Assembly (NCBI RefSeq): GCF_007421815.1
Contig: NZ_VLNT01000010.1
Coordinates: 50,246 to 114,245, forward strand
Origin: Aeromicrobium piscarium
Lineage (GTDB): Bacteria; Actinomycetota; Actinomycetes; Propionibacteriales; Nocardioidaceae
Reading direction: 5' to 3'
Length of the DNA stretch: 64,000 nt
In this document: piece by piece, positions 37,564-46,114 of the stretch
Position numbering within the stretch: position 1 is the first letter of the stretch
Layout: every line of letters begins with the position of its first letter
Position numbers and translations under genes: made by a program
The notes under the pieces: model-generated
The model's input: the letters and a program-made list of their open reading frames with translations, nothing else
Databases searched by the model: none
Told to the model about the DNA's origin: nothing

Positions 37564-37881
37564 ATGGACGACGTGCTGGAGATCACCGGATCGGTCACAC
37601 TCGACGAGGTGGAGGCCTTCCGCCCCGGATCGATCCTCAGTGTCAAGCTCGTGGACCCCGGGGGTGAGGTCCTCGCCGCCACCGCCTCCGTGATCGATGA
37701 GCTTCCCGCCACCTTCGCTCTGCACGCCGATCCCGCCCAGGTGGCACGGCCCGATCGCCTGTTCCTGTGGGCGCTCCTCCGCGACGGCGACACGGGGTGG
37801 GGCACCCTCGAGCTCGCCCGCGTCACCGACGACCACCCGGCGATCGTGTTGTCCCGGGTCCCGTCCGGCGGCGCGCAGTGA
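37564..37881 (+). CDS. YbaY-like small protein
   Basis: A 105-residue protein reading LEITGSVTLDEVEAFRPGSILSVKLVD, then ATFALHADPAQV and LFLWALLRDGD. The pattern of an initial strand pair, a LTVxLxD-like element and a PFxL strand resembles the YbaY/YscW-like domain (PF09619-type), here without the lipoprotein signal usually seen. Function unknown. The MITE is immediately upstream. It is followed after 21 bases by the ABC exporter gene. Confidence 0.6.
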   Translation: MDDVLEITGSVTLDEVEAFRPGSILSVKLVDPGGEVLAATASVIDELPATFALHADPAQVARPDRLFLWALLRDGDTGWGTLELARVTDDHPAIVLSRVPSGGAQ

Positions 37882-37902
37882 CCGCATGAGCCGGGGCGCC
37901 GC

Positions 37903-39843
37903 ATGAGACCGGGTCCGAGCACCCAGGCCACGCACCTCGATCCGGCGGAGGTCCGCAGCGTCGAGGCCCGTCCCGTCCTCGGGCGCATCGCCCGAGTCCT
38001 GCGTCCCTACCGAGCGCAGATCGGTGCCGTCGCCGCGCTGGTGGTCATCGCGGCGATCCTCACCTCGATCGTTCCCTTCCTCACCCGAGCGGTCTTCGAC
38101 AACGCACTGTTCCCGGGCGACGGGTCGGGCCCGCGCCTGTCCCTGCTCGGGTGGCTCGTCGCGGCCATGTGCGCACTCCCGCTGCTGACCGCGTTGCTCG
38201 GCATCGCGCAGAACTGGCTGACCTCCACCATCGGCAACTCGGCCATGGCCGATCTGCGCGGCGACCTGTTCGCGCATCTGCAGAAGATGGAGCTGGCCTT
38301 CTTCACCGCCACCAAGACGGGGGCCATCCAGTCCCGGCTCGCCAACGATGTCGCCGGCGTCCGCACGGTGCTCACCGACACTGCCACCTCGATCCTGCAG
38401 AACTCGGTGACCGTCGCCGCCGCGTTCATCTCGATGGTCATCCTGTCGTGGGAACTGACCCTGCTGACGCTCATCCTCATGCCGTTGTTCGTCTGGCTGC
38501 AGCTCAAGGTCGGACGTCGACGCCAGCAGCTCGCGCGCAGGACGCAGGAGTCGCTCTCGGAGATGACGGCCATCACCGAGGAGGCCCTCAGCGTCTCGGG
38601 CATCCTGCTGTCCAAGGTCTTCGACCGCGGCGATGCCGAGGTCGAACGGTACCGGGCCGCCAATCGCCAGCAGACGCGGCTGCAGGTGCAGCAGGCGATG
38701 ACCGGTCGCGCGTTCTTCGCCACCGTGCAGACCTTCTTCGCCATCACTCCGGCGCTGCTCTATCTCGCGGCGGGTTTCATGATCGCCGGCGGCACCGGGG
38801 GTCTCACCGCCGGAACCCTCGTCGCCTTCACCACCGTCCAGGCCCGGCTGCAGATGCCGCTGCTGTCCCTCATGCGCGTGACCCTGGACGTGCAGACCTC
38901 GCTCGCGCTGTTCCGGCGGATCTTCGAGTACCTCGATCTCCGCCCGGCGATCACCGACCGCGACGATGCTCGTCCCCTGGAGCACGTCGAGGGCCGCGTG
39001 GAGTTCCGCGATGTCTGGTTCCGCTACCCCGAGGCACGCCGGCTCTCCGGTGACCGTGGCGGGGATCGCTTCGGCGACAGCGGGGTACGGATCGAGCACG
39101 ATGACGACGCCGAGGACCGCTGGGCCCTCGCCGGTGTCTCCTTCACCGTGGAGCCCGGCCAGCTCGCGGCGATCGTCGGTCCGTCGGGATCGGGCAAGAC
39201 CACCATGACCTATCTGCTCCCCCGCTTCTACGACGTGACCGAGGGCGCCGTGCTGATCGACGGCCAGGACGTCCGCGAGGTCACCCAGGCCTCCCTGGGC
39301 GGCACGGTGGGCATGGTGACCCAGGAGCCGTACCTCTTCCACGGCACGATCCGCGACAACATCGCCTACGCCCGTCCCGGTGCCACCGCCAAGCAGATCG
39401 AGCAGGCGGCCCGCGATGCCAACATCCACGAGCGGATCATGTCCTTCGCCGACGGCTACGAGACCATCACCGGCGAGCGCGGCTACCGGCTCTCCGGTGG
39501 CGAGAAGCAGCGGCTGGCGATCGCCCGGGTGCTGCTGATGGACCCCAAGATCCTCATCCTCGACGAGGCCACCTCCGCGCTGGACACCGAGACCGAACGA
39601 CTCGTCCAGGAGGCCCTCGACCGCGCCACCCACCAGCGCACGACCATCGCGATAGCGCACCGGCTCTCCACGATCCAGAACGCCGATGTCATCTACGGGC
39701 TGCAGGACGGCCGGCTGGTGGAGCGCGGGACCCATGCGGAGCTGCTCGAATCCGAGGGTCTGTACGCACGGCTGTATCGCGAGCAGTTCACCCACGTACG
39801 ACGTCGGGAGCCGGACGACCGCCGCGCCGACATCCCGCTATGA
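37903..39843 (+). CDS. ABC exporter half-transporter (MsbA/LmrA type)
   Basis: A 646-residue protein with six membrane helices (about residues 35-330) followed by an ATPase: Walker A GPSGSGKT, Q-loop TQEPYLFHGTIRDNIAYA, signature LSGGEKQR, Walker B ILILDEATSALD and H-loop IAHRLSTI. A poorly conserved insertion of about 35 residues rich in Asp and Arg (RRLSGDRGGDRFGDSGVRIEHDDDAED) splits the start of the ATPase domain and is unusual. It works as a homodimer exporting lipids or drugs; cargo unknown. Its last six bases overlap the convergent acetyltransferase gene. Confidence 0.94.
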   Translation: MRPGPSTQATHLDPAEVRSVEARPVLGRIARVLRPYRAQIGAVAALVVIAAILTSIVPFLTRAVFDNALFPGDGSGPRLSLLGWLVAAMCALPLLTALLGIAQNWLTSTIGNSAMADLRGDLFAHLQKMELAFFTATKTGAIQSRLANDVAGVRTVLTDTATSILQNSVTVAAAFISMVILSWELTLLTLILMPLFVWLQLKVGRRRQQLARRTQESLSEMTAITEEALSVSGILLSKVFDRGDAEVERYRAANRQQTRLQVQQAMTGRAFFATVQTFFAITPALLYLAAGFMIAGGTGGLTAGTLVAFTTVQARLQMPLLSLMRVTLDVQTSLALFRRIFEYLDLRPAITDRDDARPLEHVEGRVEFRDVWFRYPEARRLSGDRGGDRFGDSGVRIEHDDDAEDRWALAGVSFTVEPGQLAAIVGPSGSGKTTMTYLLPRFYDVTEGAVLIDGQDVREVTQASLGGTVGMVTQEPYLFHGTIRDNIAYARPGATAKQIEQAARDANIHERIMSFADGYETITGERGYRLSGGEKQRLAIARVLLMDPKILILDEATSALDTETERLVQEALDRATHQRTTIAIAHRLSTIQNADVIYGLQDGRLVERGTHAELLESEGLYARLYREQFTHVRRREPDDRRADIPL

Positions 39844-40335
39844 GCCGACCCAGAAGCGCTGCTCGCCCTCGTGGTTCAGCCCGTCCTCGGCGACGCCGCC
39901 GTTCGCGATGACGACCCGCCGCGACCACTCGTTGTCCGGCGCGACGGTGAGCAGGACGCGGTCGACCCCGAGCGAACGGGCGACGACGAGGCCCTGGGCG
40001 AGCATGCGCGTCGCATGCCCCTGGCGCTGCCACGGTTGGACCACGTGATAGCCGATGTGACCACCGCCCTCGTCCTCGGTGAGCCGGTGACGCACGACGA
40101 GGCTGCCGAGATAGTGCTCGCCGGACACGAACCAGAACAGCGTCGACGGAACGCCCCATCGTTCGCGCACCCCGACGCGCTCGGCCACGAAGGCCTCGAA
40201 GTCGGTGCTCGCAGCGGCCAGCCAGGAGGTGTCGGCTCCGCGCGACCGCATGTCGGCCTGTTCACCGGTCAGACAGGACACCCGGACGGCCGTCGTGGGC
40301 TCGACCAGTCGCGGCGTCTCGGACAAGGAGATCAC
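39838..40335 (-). CDS. GNAT-family acetyltransferase
   Basis: A 165-residue GNAT protein. The acetyl-CoA binding segment is IGYHVVQPWQRQGHATRMLAQGLVVARSLGVDRVLLTVAPDNEWSRRVVIANGG (Q/R-x-x-G-x-A motif QRQGHA), the usual motif A plus B. GTG 40335 is chosen because GGAGG lies five bases upstream and the upstream SRPBCC gene stops right before it (TGACGTG), so translation is coupled. The acceptor is unknown. Confidence 0.88.
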   Translation of the reverse strand: MISLSETPRLVEPTTAVRVSCLTGEQADMRSRGADTSWLAAASTDFEAFVAERVGVRERWGVPSTLFWFVSGEHYLGSLVVRHRLTEDEGGGHIGYHVVQPWQRQGHATRMLAQGLVVARSLGVDRVLLTVAPDNEWSRRVVIANGGVAEDGLNHEGEQRFWVGS

Positions 40336-40336
40336 G

Positions 40337-40819
40337 TCACCCTCCGGCCCCCGCGCCGGCGAAGTGCGCCGCGAGCCGGCGGTGCCGGTGCCGGAAGAGA
40401 AAGGACACGATCGTGCGCGGCACACGAGCCGGCACGGGAAGCCGCGGCTCGATCGTCAGCTCATCGGTGACGAGCGTCCGTCTCTCACCGACCCTCGCAA
40501 GCTGGCGACGATGTTCCCATACGCGTGCCACCAGCATCGACGAGCGCTCGTGGAATCCGTGCGGCGGATCGAGCTCGGCGATCGTCAGGTCGTCATAGTC
40601 GATGGGCACGATCCCGCCGAGCCGGAGCCACGCCTTGCCCAGCGGGACCCCCACAGGCACGGTCGCCACGGTCGCATCGCGGTGATCGCGGGGCATCCCC
40701 ATCGAGAGGATCGGTGCGAGCTCGTCGTTGATGCCCGCCGGAGACGTCACCCGTTCCCACACCTGCTCGAGGGGAGCGTCCACGGTGACCGCGAGCCGCA
40801 CGACGATGCGTTGAGCCAT
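40337..40819 (-). CDS. SRPBCC-fold protein
   Basis: A 160-residue protein with the START/SRPBCC layout: VRLAVTVDAPLEQVWERVTSPAGINDELAPILSM at the start, a long beta section and a C-terminal helix. The fold binds hydrophobic ligands (polyketide cyclases, lipid carriers). No catalytic residues are evident. Co-transcribed with the downstream acetyltransferase. Confidence 0.75.
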   Translation of the reverse strand: MAQRIVVRLAVTVDAPLEQVWERVTSPAGINDELAPILSMGMPRDHRDATVATVPVGVPLGKAWLRLGGIVPIDYDDLTIAELDPPHGFHERSSMLVARVWEHRRQLARVGERRTLVTDELTIEPRLPVPARVPRTIVSFLFRHRHRRLAAHFAGAGAGG

Positions 40820-40926
40820 GGACCGACGCTACCGCGCCCGTGACACTTGCGGGAGCCGGTCGAGTCGCGTTCGATAAGGACATGAAGCCTCGAAGTCCCC
40901 GTCCATCCCTCGAGAGTCGGTGAGGG

Positions 40927-42198
40927 ATGGATCTCGGAACCCTCGCCAATGTCGGCTTGGTCGCGCTCTTCATCCTCATCGGCGGTGTCTTCGCCGGCAC
41001 CGAGATCGCCTTCGTCTCCCTGCGTGAGAGCCAGATCGACCAGCTGGACCGCCGTGGTGGACGGGGCGCACGCGTCGCCGCGGTCGCGCGCGACCCGAAC
41101 CGCTTTCTCGCGGCAGTGCAGATCGGCGTCACCGTCGCCGGGTTCTTCTCCGCCGCCTACGGTGCGTCGACCATCGCCCCGGATGTCGCCCCCTATCTGG
41201 AGGATCTCGGCCTCTCCGCCGGGGTATCCGGCAGTGTCGCGCTCATCGCCCTCACCCTGCTCATCGCCTATCTGTCGCTGGTCTTCGGCGAACTGGTCCC
41301 CAAGCGGTTCGCGTTGCAGAAGTCGACCGGTCTCGCACTGATCACGGGACCGCCGCTGGATCGCTTCGCGCGGCTCATGCGACCGGTCATCTGGCTGCTC
41401 TCGATCTCGACCAATGCGGTGGTCCGGCTGCTCGGCGGCGATCCACGAGCCACCAACGAGGAGATGACCGAGGAGGAGCTGCGGGAACTCGTCATCACGC
41501 ACGAGGGGCTGCCCGATGACGAGCGCCGCATCCTGCACGACGTGTTCAGCGCCGCCGATCGCTCCGTCGCGGAGGTGATGCAGCCCCGGCCCGATGTCGC
41601 CTTCCTGTCCCGCGACTCCACCCTCGACGAGACGGTCGCCACGATCGCCGAGCAGCCGTACTCGCGCTATCCGGTGACCGGCGAGGACTTCGACGACGTC
41701 ATCGGCTTCGTACACGTCCGCGACCTGTTCGCGGCCCAACAGCGGCCGGGAGCCGCGGACGTGCTGATCGGCGATCTCGTCCGCGAGATCGTGGTCGTCC
41801 CAGCCACCAATCCGCTGCTGCCCACCATGTCGATGATGCGTCAGAGCCGCGTGCACATCGCGGTCGTCATCGACGAGTACGGCGGCACCGACGGCATCGT
41901 CACCCTGGAGGATCTCGTCGAGGAGCTGGTCGGCGAGATCGAGGACGAGCACGACGACGAGGACGCCGATATCGAGGGTGATCGCACCGTCGAGGGCGCG
42001 CTCAATATCGAGGACTTCGCCGACGAGACCGGTGTGGAACTGCCCGACAGCGGCGACTACGAGACCGTTGCCGGCTACGTGCTCGTGCAGCTGGGACGCG
42101 TCGCCGAGGTGGGTGACACGGTGACGGCCGGCGAGCACGTCATCGAGGTCGTCGAGGTGGACGGGCACCGCATCGCCCGTGTCCGCGTCACCCGCTGA
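40927..42198 (+). CDS. CNNM/HlyC-CorC family membrane transporter
   Basis: A 423-residue protein with three domains: DUF21 membrane domain (about 1-180, four spans; EIAFVSLRESQIDQLDRRGGRGARVAAVARDPNRFLAAVQIGVT), a CBS pair (about 200-330; MQPRPDVAFLSRDSTLDE and VVIDEYGGTDGIVTLEDLVEELVGEIEDE), and a CorC_HlyC C-terminal domain (about 340-420). Homologues are magnesium/cobalt efflux proteins; older annotation as hemolysin is misleading. ATG 40927 follows GGTGAGGG. Confidence 0.93.
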   Translation: MDLGTLANVGLVALFILIGGVFAGTEIAFVSLRESQIDQLDRRGGRGARVAAVARDPNRFLAAVQIGVTVAGFFSAAYGASTIAPDVAPYLEDLGLSAGVSGSVALIALTLLIAYLSLVFGELVPKRFALQKSTGLALITGPPLDRFARLMRPVIWLLSISTNAVVRLLGGDPRATNEEMTEEELRELVITHEGLPDDERRILHDVFSAADRSVAEVMQPRPDVAFLSRDSTLDETVATIAEQPYSRYPVTGEDFDDVIGFVHVRDLFAAQQRPGAADVLIGDLVREIVVVPATNPLLPTMSMMRQSRVHIAVVIDEYGGTDGIVTLEDLVEELVGEIEDEHDDEDADIEGDRTVEGALNIEDFADETGVELPDSGDYETVAGYVLVQLGRVAEVGDTVTAGEHVIEVVEVDGHRIARVRVTR

Positions 42199-42216
42199 CC
42201 ACGACGCTACCGCTCG

Positions 42217-42275
42217 ACTTTCGCCGGGCTATGGCCCCTGAGAGTGGGTCAGAAGGGCCATAACCCGGCAAAAGT
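42217..42275. terminator. Two-way hairpin between convergent genes
   Basis: Arms 42217-42237 and 42255-42275 pair at 19 of 21 positions (core GCCGGGCTATGGCCC) around a 17-base loop, between the CorC-type and succinate-semialdehyde dehydrogenase genes. It fits a bidirectional terminator; its size and long arms also make it a possible single member of a further repeat family. Confidence 0.65.
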
Positions 42276-42291
42276 TTGGACCCGGAGGGTC

Positions 42292-43740
42292 CTAGAGGGC
42301 GAGGCCGACGTACTTGGTCTCGAGGTACTCCTCGATGCCCTCGTCGCCGCCCTCGCGGCCGAAGCCCGAGGCCTTCATACCGCCGAAGGGCGCGGCGGGA
42401 TTCGAGACGACCCCCTGGTTCACACCGACCATCCCGGTCTCCAGGCGCTCCGAGACGAGCATCGCGCGGGAGAGGTTCTCGGTGAACAGATAGGACACGA
42501 GACCGTACTCCGTGTCATTGGCCATCGCGACGGCCTCGTCGTCGTCGGTGAAGGTGAAGATCGGTGCCACCGGGCCGAAGATCTCCTCCGACCAGATCTT
42601 GGTCTCGCGCGTCAGCTCGGCAAGCACGGTCGGCGGGTAGAACCAGCCCGCGCCCCCGGGGACCTCGCCGCCGGTCAGCACCTGGGCGCCCTTGGCCTTG
42701 GCGTCCTCGACCAGTTCGGAGACCTTGTCGCGCTGCTTCTCCTCCACGAGGGGTCCGACGTCGATGGAGTCTCCGGTGCCGTCGCCCACCGAGAGCGAGG
42801 ACATGCGCTCGGCGAGACGGCGGCCGAACTCGTCGGCAACCGACTCGTGGACCAGGAACCGGTTGGCCGCGGTGCACGCCTCGCCGATATTGCGCATCTT
42901 GGCGAGCATGGCGCCGTTGACGGCCTTGTCGAGGTCGGCGTCCTCGAAGACGAGGAAGGGGGCATTGCCGCCGAGCTCCATCGAGACCCGCAGGACTCCC
43001 TCGGCGCTCTGCTCGATGAGCGAGCGGCCGACCTCGGTGGACCCGGTGAAGGTGAGCTTGCGCAGCCGAGGATCTCGGATGATGGGCTCCATCACCTGAC
43101 CGGTGCTCGACGTGGTGACGACATTGAGCACCCCTCCGGGCAGACCGGCCTCCTCCAGCACCGAGGCGAGCCAGAACATCGTCAGCGGCGTCAGGCTCGC
43201 GGGCTTGACGACCATCGTGCATCCGGCCGCGATCGCCGGACCGATCTTGCGGGTGCCCATCGCGAGGGGGAAGTTCCAGGGGGTGATCATCAGGCACGGG
43301 CCCACCGGCTGCTTCATGGTGAGCAGCCGGGTGGCGCCGTTGGGGGCGACCGAGTAACGGCCGGCGATCCGCACCGACTCCTCGGCGAACCACCGGAAGA
43401 ACTCGGCCCCGTAGGCGATCTCGGCGCGGCTCTCCTTCAGCGGCTTGCCCATCTCCAGGGTCATCAGCAGAGCGAGCTCCTCGGTGCGCTCGGTGATGAG
43501 CTCGAAGGCCTTGCGGAGGATCTCGCCGCGATCACGCGGTGCGGTGGCGGCCCAGTCCGCCTGCGCGGCGACCGCGGCGTCCAGTGCCGCGCGCCCGTCG
43601 GCGACCGAGGCATCGGCGACGCGGGTGAGCGCGTCACCGGTCGCGGGATTCTCGACCGCGAGGGTGGCACCGTTCTCGGCGTCGCGCCACGTGCCGCCGA
43701 TGTAGAGCTGGGTGGGAGTCGTGGGCAGCGAAGCAGTCAT
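42292..43740 (-). CDS. gabD: NAD(P)-dependent succinate-semialdehyde dehydrogenase
   Basis: A 482-residue aldehyde dehydrogenase. GSTEVG (233-238) binds the cofactor, the general base is E255 in MELGGNAP and the catalytic cysteine is C289 in EACTAANR. The ITPWNFPLAMGTRKIGPAIAAGCTMVVKP stretch and the EACTAANRF spelling are typical of the GabD branch, which oxidises succinate semialdehyde to succinate in GABA breakdown; other short semialdehydes are possible. ATG 43740 lies 95 bases from the divergent ArsR gene. Usually moderately to well expressed; nothing here points to its regulator except that neighbour. Confidence 0.9.
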   Translation of the reverse strand: MTASLPTTPTQLYIGGTWRDAENGATLAVENPATGDALTRVADASVADGRAALDAAVAAQADWAATAPRDRGEILRKAFELITERTEELALLMTLEMGKPLKESRAEIAYGAEFFRWFAEESVRIAGRYSVAPNGATRLLTMKQPVGPCLMITPWNFPLAMGTRKIGPAIAAGCTMVVKPASLTPLTMFWLASVLEEAGLPGGVLNVVTTSSTGQVMEPIIRDPRLRKLTFTGSTEVGRSLIEQSAEGVLRVSMELGGNAPFLVFEDADLDKAVNGAMLAKMRNIGEACTAANRFLVHESVADEFGRRLAERMSSLSVGDGTGDSIDVGPLVEEKQRDKVSELVEDAKAKGAQVLTGGEVPGGAGWFYPPTVLAELTRETKIWSEEIFGPVAPIFTFTDDDEAVAMANDTEYGLVSYLFTENLSRAMLVSERLETGMVGVNQGVVSNPAAPFGGMKASGFGREGGDEGIEEYLETKYVGLAL

Positions 43741-43799
43741 ATTCGCCACTGTAGGACCTTCCCGGGGGTGGGCGCAGCGCACTCCGCAGAACATGATTC

Positions 43800-43835
43800 T
43801 TGACTTATATAACTGATGGCTGATCTACTAGCGAT
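43800..43835 (+). promoter_or_regulatory. Probable leaderless promoter of the ArsR/AHSA1 pair
   Basis: TTGACT at 43800-43805 and TCTACT about 18 bases later put the transcription start at or next to the GTG at 43836, and no Shine-Dalgarno sequence is present. The TTATATAA core within it is a symmetric AT-rich site that could serve as the ArsR operator. Confidence 0.45.
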
Positions 43836-44174
43836 GTGCACGCACTCGATGTCCTCGGCGACCCGGTCCGCCGCCGCCTGCTGGAACTCCTCGCCGCAGG
43901 CGAGCGGCCGGCCGGCGAGCTCACCGAGGTCGTCCGAGCCGAGTTCGGCATCACCCAGCCGGCCGTCTCCCGCCACCTGCGCGTGCTGCGGGAGCACGGC
44001 TTCGCGACCAGCCGGGCCGAGGGCACCCGCCGCCTCTATGCGGTCGAGGCCGACGCGCTACGGGAGGCCGATGACTGGATCGACCGCTTCCGCCACTTCT
44101 GGGTGCCGCGCTTCGCGGCCCTCGAAACCGAGATTGCCCGGGGCAAGCGCGCCCGGCGAGAGGAGTCCTCATGA
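43836..44174 (+). CDS. ArsR-family transcriptional regulator (paired with AHSA1)
   Basis: A 112-residue winged-helix protein: LDVLGDPVRRRLLELLAAGERPAGELTEVV...ITQPAVSRHLRVLREHGFATSRAEGTRRLYAVEADALREADDWIDRFRHFW. The C-terminal WIDRFRxFWxxRFxALETEI segment is the form found in ArsR proteins that are coupled to AHSA1/START-domain genes, not metal sensors (no Cys). GTG start at 43836. Overlaps the next gene by four bases. Confidence 0.92.
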   Translation: MHALDVLGDPVRRRLLELLAAGERPAGELTEVVRAEFGITQPAVSRHLRVLREHGFATSRAEGTRRLYAVEADALREADDWIDRFRHFWVPRFAALETEIARGKRARREESS

Positions 44175-44797
44175 CACCCGACGACCAGATCGACGCCGTC
44201 CGGCGCGGCGTCACCGTGACCGAGAGCAACGATGCGCTGCGCACCGTGGTCCAGATCAGCCAGTCCTTCGCCACCACGGTCGAGGACCTCTGGGACGCCT
44301 GCACCGACACCGAGCGGCTTCCCCGCTGGTTCGCCCCGGTGTCGGGCGACCTCGAACTCGACGGGCGCTATCAGATCCAGGGCAATGCCAGCGGCACGAT
44401 CACCGCCTGCCATCCGCCGAACGGCTTCAGCCTCACCTGGGAGTTCGCCGGCGCCATCTCCTGGGTCGAGGTCGCGATCGAAGCCGATGGCGGCGACCGA
44501 GCGCGACTCACCCTCACTCACACCGCCGGTGGCGAGGACCGCTCCTTCTGGGACACCTACGGTCCAGGAGCCACCGGCGTCGGCTGGGATCTGTCCTTCC
44601 TCGGCCTGGCGACGCACCTGCGAGACGGATCGAGTCCTGCCCAGGACGCAGCGAATGCCGACCTCGCGGCCCTGGCTCCCTTCATGCGGGCCAGCAGCAC
44701 CCGATGGGCCGATGCCGCCGTCGAGGCTGGCACGAGCGAGGAGCAGGCCCGAGGGGCCGAGCAGCGCACCACGGCCTTCTACCTCGGCGAGTCCTGA
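44171..44797 (+). CDS. AHSA1/SRPBCC-domain protein
   Basis: A 208-residue protein with the AHSA1 signature: VQISQSFATTVEDLWDACTDTERLPRWFAPVSGDLELDGRYQIQGNASGTITACHPPNGFSLTWEFAG and a WDLSFLGLATHL C-terminal helix. ArsR-AHSA1 gene pairs are widespread in actinobacteria and proteobacteria; the SRPBCC partner is thought to bind a small hydrophobic ligand. Function here unknown. Translationally coupled to the ArsR gene. Confidence 0.9.
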   Translation: MTPDDQIDAVRRGVTVTESNDALRTVVQISQSFATTVEDLWDACTDTERLPRWFAPVSGDLELDGRYQIQGNASGTITACHPPNGFSLTWEFAGAISWVEVAIEADGGDRARLTLTHTAGGEDRSFWDTYGPGATGVGWDLSFLGLATHLRDGSSPAQDAANADLAALAPFMRASSTRWADAAVEAGTSEEQARGAEQRTTAFYLGES

Positions 44798-44816
44798 CGC
44801 GTCTGAACCAAGATGT

Positions 44817-45497
44817 TCAGGCCGGGCGGTCGCGTCGGTTGCGGTAGATCTCCCGGACGCGGACGACCACGAACCAGCACACCACCACGAGCACGGCGAG
44901 GATCACGAGCCGCTGGAACCAATCGGCATACGGCTCGATGCGGTGCCACTGCTCGCCGAGCGAGTAGCCGGCGACCACGAAGATCGAGTTCCAGATCAGG
45001 CTGCCGATCGTCGTCAGGACGAAGAACAGCCAGAACCGCATCCGCTCCACACCGGCGGGCAGCGAGATGAGGCTGCGGAAGATGGGCACCATGCGCCCGA
45101 AGAACACCGCCTTGGTGCCGTGCTTGGCGAACCAGCGCTCGGTCATCTCCAGGTCGCTGAGCTTGAGCAGCGGCGTGTGCACGAACACCCAGGCCGTACG
45201 TTCCCGCCCGAACATCCGGCCGAGCCAGTACAGCAGGCACGCGCCGATGACCGACCCCGCCGTCGTGGCGAAGAGCGCTCCCGCGAGCGAGAAGGTGCCC
45301 ATGCTGGCGGCGAAACCCGCCATCGGCAGCACGATCTCGCTGGGGATGGGCGGGAAGAGGTTGTCCAGACCGACCGCGATCGCGGCCCCGAAGAGACCGA
45401 GACGATCCATCAGATCGACCATGAAGCCGGCGAGGCCGTCCACATCCTCCACCCCCGGAGTGTTCGAGGACGCCGCCAGCGCAGTGCTCAGATTCAC
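44817..45497 (-). CDS. DedA-family membrane protein
   Basis: A 226-residue DedA protein starting at GTG 45497. The family motif FPPIPSEIVLPMAGFAASMG (residues about 49-68) and the F-FGRMVPIFRSLISLPAG motif in the middle are clear, with five or six membrane spans. DedA proteins act as undecaprenyl-phosphate or phospholipid flippases and affect membrane charge and drug tolerance. Convergent with the AHSA1 gene and divergent from the broken ArsR-like gene. Confidence 0.93.
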   Translation of the reverse strand: MNLSTALAASSNTPGVEDVDGLAGFMVDLMDRLGLFGAAIAVGLDNLFPPIPSEIVLPMAGFAASMGTFSLAGALFATTAGSVIGACLLYWLGRMFGRERTAWVFVHTPLLKLSDLEMTERWFAKHGTKAVFFGRMVPIFRSLISLPAGVERMRFWLFFVLTTIGSLIWNSIFVVAGYSLGEQWHRIEPYADWFQRLVILAVLVVVCWFVVVRVREIYRNRRDRPA

Positions 45498-45569
45498 TCG
45501 CTGAGCATAGACAGCACGACTGAGAAAGCGATGAAGGGCCGAGCCGAGCCCCGCTTATTGCCAACAAGA

Positions 45570-45593
45570 TTTTGCAAAGTTATCTTTGTAAAA
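45570..45593 (+). promoter_or_regulatory. Inverted repeat overlapping the repressor start codon
   Basis: TTTTGCAAAG (45570-45579) and CTTTGTAAAA (45584-45593), nine of ten positions paired, four-base spacer. It sits directly on the start of the ArsR-like gene and is the obvious autoregulatory operator of the repressor/MFS operon. Confidence 0.65.
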
Positions 45594-46114
45594 TGCGTGA
45601 GCGGCGGATCGAGGACGTAGACACCCTCAGGGCCCTGGCCCATCCGTTGCGATTGGAGGCCCTCGGGGAGCTGCGGGCGCACGGCCCGGCGACGGCGAGC
45701 GAACTGGCCCGGGCCCTGGGCGAGTCGAGCGGATCGCTGTCCTATCACCTACGCTAGCTCGCGCGTTACGGCTTCGTCACCGACGACGCTTCTCGCGACA
45801 ACCGCGAGCGCCGCTGGCGAGCAGTCCACGAGACCACGTCATTGCCGTCCTCGCTCCGCGATACCGATGAGGGACATGCCGCGATGAACGTCGTCGCCGG
45901 AGTCCAACGTTCACATCTCCTCGCCCAGCTGAAGGCGGCCGAGAGCGACCCCACGGCACTGTTCGATCAATCGGACTACCGGCTGCGGCTCGACCGCGCC
46001 GAGCTGGACGACCTCCTGCGCGACCTGCACGAGGTCGTCGGGCGCTACGCGGATCGCGGCGGTGAGCACGAGATGGCACTCCACCTGGTCGCCGTGCGCC
46101 CGACTCCGCGATGA
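45593..46114 (+). pseudogene. ArsR-like repressor interrupted by an amber codon
   Basis: The frame starts at ATG 45593 (MRERRIEDVDTLRALAHPLRLEALGELRAHGPAT) and gives a normal ArsR-type helix-turn-helix until SGSLSYHLR, where TAG at 45755-45757 interrupts it. The same frame then continues LARYGFVTDDASRDNRERRWRAV through to TGA at 46112-46114, about 173 codons in all. In intact homologues the codon between SYHLR and LARYGF is glutamine, so CAG to TAG (one C-to-T change) explains the lesion. The rest is undamaged, so the loss is recent. A stop overlap (ATGA) with the MFS gene shows that repressor and pump formed one operon. Confidence 0.88.

Noticed and set aside
40927..42198. Hemolysin
   Set aside because: The HlyC/CorC name is historic; domain layout is that of a CBS-regulated metal transporter.
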